Of a stretch of DNA of 64,000 bases, positions 16,447 through 24,885 are shown piece by piece (within the stretch, counting starts at the first letter, position 1; each line of letters opens with the position of its first letter). The notes under the pieces are model-generated. The model saw nothing but the letters and a program-made list of their open reading frames with translations, did no database searches and was not told where the DNA came from. This DNA comes from Spirosoma endophyticum (GTDB lineage: Bacteria; Bacteroidota; Bacteroidia; Cytophagales; Spirosomataceae): contig NZ_FOLQ01000011.1 of NCBI RefSeq assembly GCF_900112365.1, positions 62,001-126,000 of the forward strand, written 5' to 3'. Position numbers and translations under genes: made by a program.

Positions 16447-19044
16447 TTGGAACACCGTATAAAAGTCATATTGGGAGCCGTTTGCCTGCTCGTTGGCCTG
16501 TTACCTGCTCATATTCGGGCGCAGGTACGCGTGGGCGTTGGCGCCGGCCGAGCTACAGAAGCTCCGCTCAGCACCGACGAGCTACTTAATTATGCAAGTC
16601 CTAAAGAATATGAAATTGCCGGGCTAACCGTAACAGGAACCCGCTACCTTGATCCTAACTCGCTGGTTTCGCTAGCTGGCCTTAAAATTGGCGATAAGAT
16701 ACGTATTCCGGGAGAGGCTGTTGGCTCGTCGGTACGTAAACTAATGGAATCGGGTTTATTAGACAACGTTGAACTGTTTGCTACCCATGCAGGCGAAGGT
16801 AAAATATCGCTTACGTTTCGGGCGCAGGAGCGGCCCCGCCTGTATCGGGTTAGCTTTGGGGGCGTCAAAAAAGGCGAGCAGGACAATTTGAAAGAAAAAG
16901 TAAAACTCAATCTGGGTAAAATCGTGACCAACACGATTACGAAAAATACCCAGATGGCTGTTCGTAAGTTCTTCGTAGACAAAGGGTACCTAAACACGAA
17001 AGTTAAAATAACGACCATCCCTGATAGTACCCGCAACAACGCAACCATGCGGGTGTTAGTCGACAAAGGCCAGAAAGTTAAGATTGCAAAGATCAATTTC
17101 GAGGGCCTGAATGAAGTTGACGAGTCGGCTGTGCGGATGAAGATGAAAAGTACGAAGGAGATGCGCTTCGGTCGGGTATTTTCGCCCTCGAAATTCGTTC
17201 CTAAAAAGTACGAAGAAGATAAACAGAAGCTACTTGAATACTACAACAAGCTTGGCTTTCGAGACATCGCCATCGAGCATGATACGATTATTAATGACGG
17301 GGCACGGGCCATTACGCTTAATATAAAATTGAGCGAAGGCCATAAATACTATTACCGCAACATTGATTTCTCCGGTAATTACCTGTATACCGCAGCTCAG
17401 CTTCGTTCGGTACTGGGTGTAACTAAAGGCGACGTATATAACCCGGAGGATTTGGAAAAACGCATGAACGGTAATCCGGGTCAGGACTTAAGTTCGCAAT
17501 ACATGGACCTTGGGTATCTGTACTATAATGCGCAACCCATTGAAAAGTCCATTGAAGGAGATTCCATCGACCTGGAAATACGTATTTTTGAAGGAAAGCA
17601 AGCCACCATTAACCGGGTTATTCTAAACGGTAATACAAAAACCAGTGACCACGTAGTGATGCGTACGGTTCGGACGCTGCCTGGTCAGAAATTTTCTAAA
17701 ACGGCTTTAATACGTACCCAGCGAGAACTGGCTACGCTTGGTTATTTTGACCCTGAAAAAATCGGGATCAACCCCGTTCCGCAGGCCGATGGCACGGTGG
17801 ACATCGAGTACACAGTTGAAGAAAAACCGTCTGATCAGATCGAATTGTCGGGTGGTTGGGGTGGCTACGTAGGATTTGTAGGAACGCTGGGCTTGACGTT
17901 TAATAACTTCTCGGCCCGCAACATACCAAACCTGAAAGCATGGAAACCACTGCCTGCGGGCGACGGTCAGCGAGTACAGCTACGTTTCCAGGCGAATGGA
18001 TCGCAATATCAGGTATACTCGCTGTCGTTTACGGAACCCTGGCTTGGTGGACGCAAGCCGAATGCGTTATCGGTTAGTGCCAGCCACACAGTTTATAAGA
18101 CGTTCTACGATGCAAACAATCCAGCCAGTATTTATCAAAGTTTGCAGGGCCGGACGCCAACGGGCTCGTATACCAATACAGCTTTCACAGTAGGTTTGGG
18201 ACGGCAGCTTAAAATTCCGGATGATTATTTTAGCCTCAGTAACTCGATTTCCTATCAGCGCTATGATTTGAACAACCTCGATTTGTTTTATATCGGCTAC
18301 AAAGACGGAATTTCTAATAACCTTACGTTCAATACTACGCTGTCGCGTAACAGTATTGACAATCCGCAGTTTCCTCGTAATGGATCGTCATTTACGTTGA
18401 GTGGTTCGTTTACACCGCCTTACTCGGCCTGGCGTACCACGACCGCAACCGAGGCTCCAAAGGATAAGTACAAGTTTGTCGAGTATCACAAATGGATGTT
18501 CGATGCCAGCTGGTTCCAGACGGTGTTTGGGAAACTGGTCCTGAACACCCGCGCTCACATGGGTTTCCTGGGAAGCTACAACTCACGTACCACGATTGGA
18601 CCATTTGAACGCTTTGTATTGGGTGGTTCGGGTCTGGCTGGACAAGGGCAGTTTGCACTGGCGCAAGACATTATTGGTCTGCGTGGTTATGATGATCGGA
18701 GTGTTTACACCGCTGATTATGACCGCGCTGTCGATCAACAGTCTCGAAGCCAGGGTGGAGTTGTGTATAACAAATTCGTAGCTGAACTTCGTTATCCCGT
18801 TTCACTGAATCCGTCGGCCACTATTTTCGTGCTGACGTTTCTGGAGGCCGGTAATAACTGGGGTAGTTATAAGCAGTATAACCCCTTTGATCTAAAGCGT
18901 TCAGCAGGTTTCGGAGCCCGGATATTTATGCCCGCTTTTGGTTTGATTGGTATTGACTATGGCTACGGCTTCGACAAGATACCGGGTGTGAAAGACAAGG
19001 CATCGGGCCAGTTCCACTTCACTATTGGGCAGCAGTTTAGATAA
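16447..19044 (+). CDS. bamA: Outer-membrane protein assembly factor BamA
   Basis: About 865 residues. There is no ATG near the N-terminus. The frame opens after a TAG at 16360; TTG codons at 16384 and 16447 are the options, and 16447 puts the signal peptide (EHRIKVILGAVCLLVGLL, cleavage after IRAQ) right at the start. POTRA repeats fill about residues 50-430 (for example EIAGLTVTGTRYLDP, RVSFGGVKKGE, KINFEGLNEVDESAV, INRVILNGNTKTSDHVV). The Omp85 barrel follows, with the lid-loop motif GLRGYDDRSV and ending in HFTIGQQFR. Essential insertase for outer-membrane barrels. It starts about 100 bases after uppS and is followed by two Skp-like chaperones that hand it clients. Confidence 0.95.
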   Translation: MEHRIKVILGAVCLLVGLLPAHIRAQVRVGVGAGRATEAPLSTDELLNYASPKEYEIAGLTVTGTRYLDPNSLVSLAGLKIGDKIRIPGEAVGSSVRKLMESGLLDNVELFATHAGEGKISLTFRAQERPRLYRVSFGGVKKGEQDNLKEKVKLNLGKIVTNTITKNTQMAVRKFFVDKGYLNTKVKITTIPDSTRNNATMRVLVDKGQKVKIAKINFEGLNEVDESAVRMKMKSTKEMRFGRVFSPSKFVPKKYEEDKQKLLEYYNKLGFRDIAIEHDTIINDGARAITLNIKLSEGHKYYYRNIDFSGNYLYTAAQLRSVLGVTKGDVYNPEDLEKRMNGNPGQDLSSQYMDLGYLYYNAQPIEKSIEGDSIDLEIRIFEGKQATINRVILNGNTKTSDHVVMRTVRTLPGQKFSKTALIRTQRELATLGYFDPEKIGINPVPQADGTVDIEYTVEEKPSDQIELSGGWGGYVGFVGTLGLTFNNFSARNIPNLKAWKPLPAGDGQRVQLRFQANGSQYQVYSLSFTEPWLGGRKPNALSVSASHTVYKTFYDANNPASIYQSLQGRTPTGSYTNTAFTVGLGRQLKIPDDYFSLSNSISYQRYDLNNLDLFYIGYKDGISNNLTFNTTLSRNSIDNPQFPRNGSSFTLSGSFTPPYSAWRTTTATEAPKDKYKFVEYHKWMFDASWFQTVFGKLVLNTRAHMGFLGSYNSRTTIGPFERFVLGGSGLAGQGQFALAQDIIGLRGYDDRSVYTADYDRAVDQQSRSQGGVVYNKFVAELRYPVSLNPSATIFVLTFLEAGNNWGSYKQYNPFDLKRSAGFGARIFMPAFGLIGIDYGYGFDKIPGVKDKASGQFHFTIGQQFR

Positions 19045-19161
19045 GATTTAGGAATGCCGGACGTTTTAATATATTAGTCAGGTACGATAAGGATTTGAAT
19101 TGATCAAGTCCTTATCACATTTGACAATCAATTACTTCCTGCAAAAAATGACTGGCCACCA

Positions 19162-19731
19162 ATGAAAAAAGCCCTATTTTTCGTACTTTTGTGTGCTGTT
19201 TGGACAATACCCGCTAAAGCGCAGAAATTCGGGTACGTTGATACAGAGTTTGTTCTAGGCAAAATGCCCGAATATCAGAAAGCCTTAAGCGAAATTGATA
19301 AGTTCGCGGATAAATGGTCGAAAGACATTCAGGATAAATACGTTGAAATCGACAAACTTCAAAAGGCGTATCAGGCAGAAGAAATTCTGTTGACAGAAGA
19401 TATGAAACGTGACCGGCAGCGTGTGCTCAGCGATAAAGAGCGCGAAGCCCGGGAGTACAACAACAAAGTGTTTGGGTATCAGGGACTGCTTTTTGAGAAA
19501 AAGAAAGAACTGATGAAAGTCCCGATGGATATGGTGAATCGGGCGGTTGAGAAAGTAGCACTTCAGAAGAAGCTTGACTTCATTTTTGACAAAGCATCTG
19601 ATTTCGTTATGCTCTACACAAATCCCCGACACGATTATTCAGATTACGTAATGGAAGAACTGGGACTAGATATTAAACCAACAGCTACGACCAGTAATCC
19701 AACAAACAAAACAACCACAAATCCTAAGTAA
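19162..19731 (+). CDS. OmpH/Skp-family periplasmic chaperone, first copy
   Basis: 189 residues with signal peptide MKKALFFVLLCAVWTIPAKA. The OmpH fold begins FGYVDTEFVLGKMPEYQKA, then comes a long charged helical hairpin (roughly 40-125) and a return to the body (DFIFDKASDFVMLYTNP). Skp trimers hold unfolded outer-membrane proteins in the periplasm and pass them to BamA, which is encoded directly upstream. The tail is Thr/Asn-rich and disordered. The second copy starts 19 bases downstream. Confidence 0.92.
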   Translation: MKKALFFVLLCAVWTIPAKAQKFGYVDTEFVLGKMPEYQKALSEIDKFADKWSKDIQDKYVEIDKLQKAYQAEEILLTEDMKRDRQRVLSDKEREAREYNNKVFGYQGLLFEKKKELMKVPMDMVNRAVEKVALQKKLDFIFDKASDFVMLYTNPRHDYSDYVMEELGLDIKPTATTSNPTNKTTTNPK

Positions 19732-19750
19732 TACAAACAATCAATTCGAA

Positions 19751-20431
19751 ATGAAGAAAAACCTCGTGATGGCGTTTGCAGCAGCTCTTCTGATGGGCGG
19801 TTTAAACGCACAGGCACAAGCTCCAACGATAACGCCAGCTGCTACTGCCTCTGCTGGTCCGCTAAAGTTAGGCTATACGAACATTGACTACGTTCTGTCG
19901 CAAACACCTGAAGCAAAAGATATTCAAAACCAGTTAACCATTCAGCGGACGCAATCGGAAAACGAACTGAAGCGGATGCAGAAAGAACTGGAAGAAAAAT
20001 ATGGTGCTTATGAAAAAGGCGCGGCCCAGATGTCGGATGTGATCAAAAAAGATCGCGAAACGGAACTGCAGGGTCTTCAGGCACGGATTCAGGAATTCGG
20101 CCGGACAGCTGAACAATCGTTACAGACTAAATACCAACAGTTGGTAAATCCCGTTGTTCAGAAAATTCAAAAGGCGATTGATGCTGTCGCGAAAGAAAAC
20201 AGCTATCAATACGTATTCAATTTAGATGCTGGTGCTAACACAATTCCTATTTTGCTGGTAGCGCCGGAAGAAAATAACATTACGGAACTGGTATTGAAAA
20301 AACTGGGTATCGATCCAGCGAAAGCGGCCGCTGCTAACAAACCAGCTACGACCGGCGGTAGTACGCCAGCTGCCACCAAGCCAGCCGCTACGACAGGTGG
20401 TAGTGCAACATCACCAACCAAGAAAAACTAA
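19751..20431 (+). CDS. OmpH/Skp-family periplasmic chaperone, second copy
   Basis: 226 residues. Signal MKKNLVMAFAAALLMGGLNAQAQA, then the OmpH start LGYTNIDYVLSQTPEAKDI, a helical arm region (about 55-120) and the C-terminal body (YQYVFNLDAGANTIPILLVAPE). A low-complexity tail of Ala, Thr, Pro and Gly with repeated GGS and PAATKPAATT units ends the protein. It diverges from the first copy in sequence and length, so the two may hold different clients. A hairpin terminator follows 34 bases after the stop. Confidence 0.92.
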   Translation: MKKNLVMAFAAALLMGGLNAQAQAPTITPAATASAGPLKLGYTNIDYVLSQTPEAKDIQNQLTIQRTQSENELKRMQKELEEKYGAYEKGAAQMSDVIKKDRETELQGLQARIQEFGRTAEQSLQTKYQQLVNPVVQKIQKAIDAVAKENSYQYVFNLDAGANTIPILLVAPEENNITELVLKKLGIDPAKAAAANKPATTGGSTPAATKPAATTGGSATSPTKKN

Positions 20432-20465
20432 GGTTTTCCCTGGTATATCGTTACGCATAAATGAT

Positions 20466-20499
20466 AGTCGCTCTCTACTAGCTGGAGAGCGACTTTTTT
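20466..20499 (+). terminator. Rho-independent terminator of the bamA-skp cluster
   Basis: A 10-base stem AGTCGCTCTC/GAGAGCGACT with 9-base loop followed by a T run. The rest of 20500-20736 is AT-rich. It has a weak 9-base inverted pair (20560-20568 and 20619-20627) and no gene. Confidence 0.9.
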
Positions 20500-20736
20500 A
20501 TAGCCATTCCTACGTAGTAACGATTTACAAGGCTCCAGTGAGAATGTGATTTTAACATATTGACTAGCTAAACTGCTTATTTTATGCTATTATTTTTTCT
20601 TTGAAAAATATAATTATTGCTAGTCAAACAGAGAAAAAAGCTGGGAAAACTTCAAAACAGGCATATAAACTTATAGGGACGAAATCTTCGTCTTATTTTT
20701 ACGTTTTTCAAGACAGACCACCTCTCCCCATTGCCC

Positions 20737-22323
20737 ATGAACCGAACTGCCGGTATAATGGCATGGGTGCTATCAATCGTTACGGTTACCAGCACCTATG
20801 CGCAGGATTCTAAACCACTACAACTTGTATTCCCTACGCAAACCAACTGGAATGTTGTGCAAGAGGGTAGTGTCATACAATTTGATCTGAAAGCCACGGG
20901 CTTGCCCACCGACACATTGAAATTTTCGATTGTACGTGATAAGCAGGATACGATGTTTTTTGATTCGCTGGGACATTTTAAATGGGTGCCCAGCTACGGT
21001 CTGGCCGATCGTATTCAAACAACCAAAACGTACCCAGTGAGTTTTGAAGTGCGCAATCAGCGTGGACAAACAGCTACGCAGACCATTGATTTTAAAGTGC
21101 AGCACGTAAACCGCCCGCCTGTAGTAGGCGAATTACAGCCATTTTATGTAAGCTACCGAACACAGAATACGTATAAAATCGATCCGCAGGTAGTGCACGA
21201 TGATGATGGTGATCCAATCGTATTTATTCCAATTGCTGATCAAATGCCGGAAGGCAGCAAGCTCTCATCTCAGGGCGAACTAACCTGGACGTTGTCACTT
21301 AATCAATTTAATAAGTTGAAGCAAGCACCCCAGTACATGGAGTTCTGGGTAGAGGATCAGCCTGCCAAAACGCGTACGAAGGGCCGGCTAAAAATAGAGG
21401 TGACATCAATGGATCTGGCCCCTGATATTCAGATCGTTCCAAAGGAAACACATTATAGGCTAAAGGAAAATGCAACGGTAAACCTTAAATTCTACCTGTC
21501 AGATCCTAATGGTGAAGATGATGTAGCTACATTTGGCTTCCTGGCCGATAACCAGCAAATTCCTAAAACCGCCCTGGTGAAAAACACAGATAATCAGTAT
21601 GAATTCATCTGGCAGCCGGGCTATGAATTTGTGAAAGATCCCGATACTACGTTAAACGTTCAGCTTACATTCTATGTGCTGGACAAAGCGCAGAATCGCG
21701 AAGAACGCCGGATTACATTCACCATCTTAAATACGGTCAATGAAGCTGAAAAAGACCGTTATTATTATAACCAGTATCGGCAAGTACTGGTGCAGGCCTG
21801 GGGACTAATCGAACAGTTAAGCGATAAAGAGGAGCAACTTAAGCACGATTATAAAAAAGCTAAAGGAGGCAAGCGAAACCGCTCTGTAACCAATGCGTCG
21901 TTGGGAGCCGTAACCGGTGTTACACCCGCAGTGACAGGATCGAGCACTAGTCAAACCGCTCAGAATAATGGTCGTCTAATTTCGGCTATTGGTGGCACTG
22001 CTGTCTTAACAATGGGAACGCTGGAAGCCACAGAAGTTATTGGTAAGTCTATGAAGGATTTGCTTGATCGCTATAATTATGTGCTCGGAAAACGTAGTGA
22101 ACTACAAAATAAAGGCGACGTATTTGCCCGTGAGTTTGCGTTGAAATCGACTCGACGCAATGGCGAATTTGTAAAGAAACTTGATGACTTTCGTACGTCA
22201 ATGAGCTTGAGTGGGTTGGTTGCTTTAGAGTTGGATGCGAACTGGCAAAGCAAGAAGGAAGCCAACGACAAGGCGTTGAAGAAGACGTTTAAAGACTTCA
22301 CCGCGCTGGAAGAAACGCAATAA
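20737..22323 (+). CDS. Secreted protein with Ig/cadherin-like repeats and helical C-terminus, unknown function
   Basis: 528 residues from the ATG at 20737. The signal MNRTAGIMAWVLSIVTVTSTYAQ is followed by three beta-sandwich-like modules up to about residue 340. Their signs are VNRPPVVGELQPFYVS, HDDDGDPIVF, LSDPNGEDDVATFGFLAD and FYVLDKAQNREERRITFTI. The Asp-rich turns suit calcium-stabilised Ig-like folds. The last 190 residues differ: a charged helical region (LSDKEEQLKHDYKKAKGGKRN), a small hydrophobic stretch ISAIGGTAVLTMGTLEA, then more helix. I do not recognise the whole. Its position after bamA and skp suggests an envelope role, but it has its own upstream region. Confidence 0.8.
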   Translation: MNRTAGIMAWVLSIVTVTSTYAQDSKPLQLVFPTQTNWNVVQEGSVIQFDLKATGLPTDTLKFSIVRDKQDTMFFDSLGHFKWVPSYGLADRIQTTKTYPVSFEVRNQRGQTATQTIDFKVQHVNRPPVVGELQPFYVSYRTQNTYKIDPQVVHDDDGDPIVFIPIADQMPEGSKLSSQGELTWTLSLNQFNKLKQAPQYMEFWVEDQPAKTRTKGRLKIEVTSMDLAPDIQIVPKETHYRLKENATVNLKFYLSDPNGEDDVATFGFLADNQQIPKTALVKNTDNQYEFIWQPGYEFVKDPDTTLNVQLTFYVLDKAQNREERRITFTILNTVNEAEKDRYYYNQYRQVLVQAWGLIEQLSDKEEQLKHDYKKAKGGKRNRSVTNASLGAVTGVTPAVTGSSTSQTAQNNGRLISAIGGTAVLTMGTLEATEVIGKSMKDLLDRYNYVLGKRSELQNKGDVFAREFALKSTRRNGEFVKKLDDFRTSMSLSGLVALELDANWQSKKEANDKALKKTFKDFTALEETQ

Positions 22324-22325
22324 TA

Positions 22326-22389
22326 GTTTACGGTGTTGACGCGAAAGTTTGCTTATTCCGTCAGCACCGTAACCCGAATACCGTAAACA
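22326..22389. repeat. Intergenic inverted repeat (GTTTACGGTGTTGACG)
   Basis: The left arm 22326-22341 pairs with CGTCAGCACCGTAA at 22359-22372, and TTTACGG recurs as CCGTAAA at 22381. It fills the gap between the convergent secreted protein and the epimerase, and shares the TTTACGG word with the repeat at 36342-36419. Confidence 0.65.
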
Positions 22390-22394
22390 TATTT

Positions 22395-23264
22395 TTAAGC
22401 TACTGTAATTGAGAACATAGCCTCAAAAATATCCCCCTCCGCTACGTTCTGAATAGCCTCTTTTTGCTGAATCGGTTCAGGCTGACCTTCACTATCTGCA
22501 CAACCTAACCACGGCTCAATACACACAAAGGGCGCCCCTGGTTTAGCCCACAAACCCAAATAAGGAAATTGAGGGTAATCGACCGTAACGGAATGATTGT
22601 GTCTATCGCTACGTAGCGTCACACGCCGGGAAGTCAGATTTTTGAACACTAGTGCATCCTGATCGAACAAATGCGTTGTTAACTGAAGTCGATTGTCTTC
22701 TGTAGACACTGCTTTTGTTTCGCCCGTAAAGTACCCACCTGCCGAAAGCATATGGGTTTCTAATGGCTCTTCCTTCTCGAATTCAATAAAGTAATCGTCG
22801 TAGGCTTCATTTACGAAAAATGGAACGGTAAAGGCGGGATGCGCCCCTATGGAGAAGAAAATCGTTTGCTCATCCTGATTGACTACCCGATACGTAATGC
22901 TTAGGCGTGGGCCATCGAGTTCATACATAATCTGGAATTCAAATTCGTAAGGAAAATGTACCCGTGTCGCGTCGCTTGATCGGAGGGTGAAAATGGCGTG
23001 AGTCGTCGTAGATTCCGTTGTTTCAAAAAGCGACTGCCGGGCGAAACCATGACGCTCTATGGGATACGTTTTGCCGTCAATCAATAGCTGATTGTTTAGG
23101 CAACCGCCCACCACCGGAAATAGATTTGGCGCGTGCCATCCCCAAACACCCGGATCGGCCTGCCAAAGATGTTCAATACCACTCGATTTATGAAGAAGGC
23201 TGGTCAGTTCGGCTCCTTTGGGCCGGATGGAGACGCGGAGATAGTCGTTTTCTAGAGTTGTCAT
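22395..23264 (-). CDS. Aldose 1-epimerase family protein
   Basis: 289 residues from the ATG at 23264. The frame stays open upstream into the rpsG terminator and rpsG itself, so that extension is not coding. Family signs: LENDYLRVSIRPKGAELTSLLHK at the start, WHAPNLFPVVGG, the catalytic His in IERHGFAR, IGAHPAF with the second His, and the C-terminal FVCIEPWLGCAD. It belongs to the LacX/YeaD-like galactose mutarotase branch that interconverts anomers of sugars or sugar phosphates. Cytoplasmic, no signal. It is separated from rpsG by a palindrome. Confidence 0.9.
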   Translation of the reverse strand: MTTLENDYLRVSIRPKGAELTSLLHKSSGIEHLWQADPGVWGWHAPNLFPVVGGCLNNQLLIDGKTYPIERHGFARQSLFETTESTTTHAIFTLRSSDATRVHFPYEFEFQIMYELDGPRLSITYRVVNQDEQTIFFSIGAHPAFTVPFFVNEAYDDYFIEFEKEEPLETHMLSAGGYFTGETKAVSTEDNRLQLTTHLFDQDALVFKNLTSRRVTLRSDRHNHSVTVDYPQFPYLGLWAKPGAPFVCIEPWLGCADSEGQPEPIQQKEAIQNVAEGDIFEAMFSITVA

Positions 23265-23278
23265 CGCGCCAAAAATAA

Positions 23279-23308
23279 CAAAAGCCGTCCAATATTGGAC
23301 GGCTTTTG
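23279..23308. terminator. Palindromic terminator between rpsG and the epimerase
   Basis: A perfect 30-base palindrome centred on AATATT with GCCGTCC arms and flanking A/T ends. It lies 42 bases after the rpsG stop and just upstream of the epimerase start, so it isolates the ribosomal operon. Confidence 0.85.
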
Positions 23309-23349
23309 CGAATTCAATGGCCATCGGGATTCTAGCCAGTTTAATTGGT

Positions 23350-23817
23350 TTAGAACCGGAAGTGAGAGAACGCCTTGTTGGCTTCGGCCATACGGTGCGT
23401 ATCATCCTTCTTTTTAACGGCTGCGCCTTCGCCTTTTGCGGCTGCAACGATTTCAGCGGCTAAACGGTCTACCATGGTTTTTTCACCACGCGAACGAGCA
23501 TACTTAATAAGCCATTTCATGCCTACCGCGACTTTTCTGTCTGCCCGTACTTCGGTTGGTACCTGAAAGGTAGCTCCACCGACGCGACGGCTTTTTACTT
23601 CAACTGATGGCATTACGTTGTTCAATGCCTTTTTCCAGGTATCCAGACCACTTTCGCTCGTGCGTTTTGCCACTACGTCAAGTGCGTCATAGAAGATGGA
23701 GTACGCCAGGCTTTTTTTGCCTTCGTACATCAGGTTGTTAACAAATTTGGTTACGAGAACCTCCTTATATTTAGGATCAGGTAATACGTAACGCTTGGGC
23801 GGTTTCGCCTTTCTCAT
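23350..23817 (-). CDS. rpsG: 30S ribosomal protein S7
   Basis: 155 residues, standard bacterial length. It starts [19 protein letters not shown] and has [42 protein letters not shown] and the C-terminal [16 protein letters not shown]7 nucleates assembly of the 30S head by binding the 3' domain of 16S rRNA. It is the second gene of an rpsL-rpsG pair. The elongation factor G gene that follows rpsG in most bacteria is not here, since a terminator and an epimerase gene come next. Confidence 0.98.
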   Translation of the reverse strand: MRKAKPPKRYVLPDPKYKEVLVTKFVNNLMYEGKKSLAYSIFYDALDVVAKRTSESGLDTWKKALNNVMPSVEVKSRRVGGATFQVPTEVRADRKVAVGMKWLIKYARSRGEKTMVDRLAAEIVAAAKGEGAAVKKKDDTHRMAEANKAFSHFRF

Positions 23818-23877
23818 GATTTCTTCAGATTTTTGATCTTACTCTGAACGTAGTCTTTCCAGCGTCCAGTCAGTTGT

Positions 23878-23935
23878 GATATAAGATGTTGGGTGTACGA
23901 TATATGTTTTGAGAATACATCATACATCTTATATC
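23878..23935. repeat. Inverted repeat between rpsL and rpsG
   Basis: 12-base perfect arms GATATAAGATGT (23878-23889) and complement (23924-23935) flank an AT-rich loop. It lies in the unusually long 130-base spacer between two genes that must be co-expressed. It could stabilise or process the mRNA, or reduce read-through. Function not shown. Confidence 0.7.
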
Positions 23936-23947
23936 ATACGGATTTAC

Positions 23948-24376
23948 TTACTTTTTCTTTTTTGCTGGAGGTGCACCTTTGCCACCTTTCGCTGGAGCCT
24001 GACCTGGTTTCGGACGTTTCGCACCGTATTTCGAACGGCTTTGCAGACGACCGCTTACGCCAGCCGTATCCAGAGCACCACGAACGATGTGATAACGAAC
24101 ACCCGGTAAATCTTTTACCCGGCCACCGCGAATCAGTACGATGGAGTGTTCCTGCAGGTTATGACCTTCGCCCGGAATGTAAGCGTTAACTTCTTTATTA
24201 TTGCTTAACCGGACACGGGCGACTTTACGAAGAGCCGAGTTCGGCTTCTTCGGCGTCGTTGTGTACACCCGTGTACACACGCCCCGACGCTGCGGGCAAG
24301 AGTCTAAAGCTGGCGACTTCGACTTGTCGATCAGCTTTTCGCGGCCCTTGCGCACTAATTGTTGTATAGTAGGCAT
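23948..24376 (-). CDS. rpsL: 30S ribosomal protein S12
   Basis: 142 residues, longer than the usual 123-125 because of a Lys/Pro/Gly/Ala tail ([15 protein letters not shown]). The core is canonical: [33 protein letters not shown], and [16 protein letters not shown]. Lys43 and Lys88, the residues whose replacement gives streptomycin resistance, are both wild type. S12 monitors codon-anticodon pairing at the decoding centre. A good promoter lies at 24423-24453, giving a short leader. Confidence 0.98.
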   Translation of the reverse strand: MPTIQQLVRKGREKLIDKSKSPALDSCPQRRGVCTRVYTTTPKKPNSALRKVARVRLSNNKEVNAYIPGEGHNLQEHSIVLIRGGRVKDLPGVRYHIVRGALDTAGVSGRLQSRSKYGAKRPKPGQAPAKGGKGAPPAKKKK

Positions 24377-24422
24377 TATTAAATTTGTTTACAAAAAAAG
24401 AGTCTTCCCGAATTTTGAGGTG

Positions 24423-24453
24423 CAAAGATACGGAAAACTGTTTGAATGCCAAA
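24423..24453 (-). promoter_or_regulatory. Promoter of rpsL-rpsG
   Basis: On the minus strand TTTG (24450-24453), a 19-base spacer and TATCTTTG (24423-24430) match the Bacteroidetes consensus exactly. The -7 box is about 47 bases upstream of the rpsL start. Confidence 0.75.
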
Positions 24454-24466
24454 TCAAGCGCCTGAT

Positions 24467-24544
24467 AGATACACGAGAAAAGGCACGAAATCAAGGTTAG
24501 TTAAGTAATTAACTGATTGATTTCGTGCCTTTTCTCGTGTATCT
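24467..24544. terminator. Perfect 28-base-pair hairpin between the pyc operon and rpsL
   Basis: Arms 24467-24494 and 24517-24544 are exact complements, and the 22-base loop contains a further palindrome. It begins 8 bases after the stop of the DUF3467 gene and ends 14 bases before the rpsL promoter, both on the minus strand. The position suits an insulator that stops read-through from the pyc operon. There is no long T tract, so it may instead act by RNA processing. Confidence 0.75.
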
Positions 24545-24551
24545 GGTTAAA

Positions 24552-24875
24552 CTAGGCCTGACCAACTGGCCCGCCGAATCCTCCAGGTGGAAACCGGAAG
24601 GTGTCATTCGGCTCGTTGATGCCGCCATACGCTTCTTCATACCGGCTAATATTCTCGCGCAGGGCTTCCAGTAGACGCTTGGCATGCTCGGGTGTAAGAA
24701 TGATACGAGCTTTTACTTTGGCCTTTGGAACACCCGGCATCAGTCGAATGAAATCCAGAATAAATTCACTGTTTGAGTGAGCAATCATCGCCAGATTGGC
24801 ATAAATGCCTTCGGCAATTTCTTCACTCAGCTCGACGTCAATCGCGCCTTCGGGGGGTTGTTGTTGAGGGTTCAT
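24552..24875 (-). CDS. DUF3467 domain protein
   Basis: 107 residues, nearly all one DUF3467 domain: AEGIYANLAMIAHSNSEFILDF, FIRLMPGVPKAKVKARIILTP, EHAKRLLEALRENISRYEE. The tail is Gly/Pro/Phe-rich. The family is widespread in bacteria, small, soluble and without a defined biochemical role. It starts 10 bases after the pyruvate carboxylase stop, so it is the second gene of that operon. Whether it assists the carboxylase is unknown. Confidence 0.88.
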   Translation of the reverse strand: MNPQQQPPEGAIDVELSEEIAEGIYANLAMIAHSNSEFILDFIRLMPGVPKAKVKARIILTPEHAKRLLEALRENISRYEEAYGGINEPNDTFRFPPGGFGGPVGQA

Positions 24876-24885
24876 GGCGGCAAAA

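Noticed and set aside
23265-23447. 61-residue N-terminal extension of the aldose epimerase
   Set aside because: It would run through a perfect terminator palindrome and into rpsG; the family start is at 23264.
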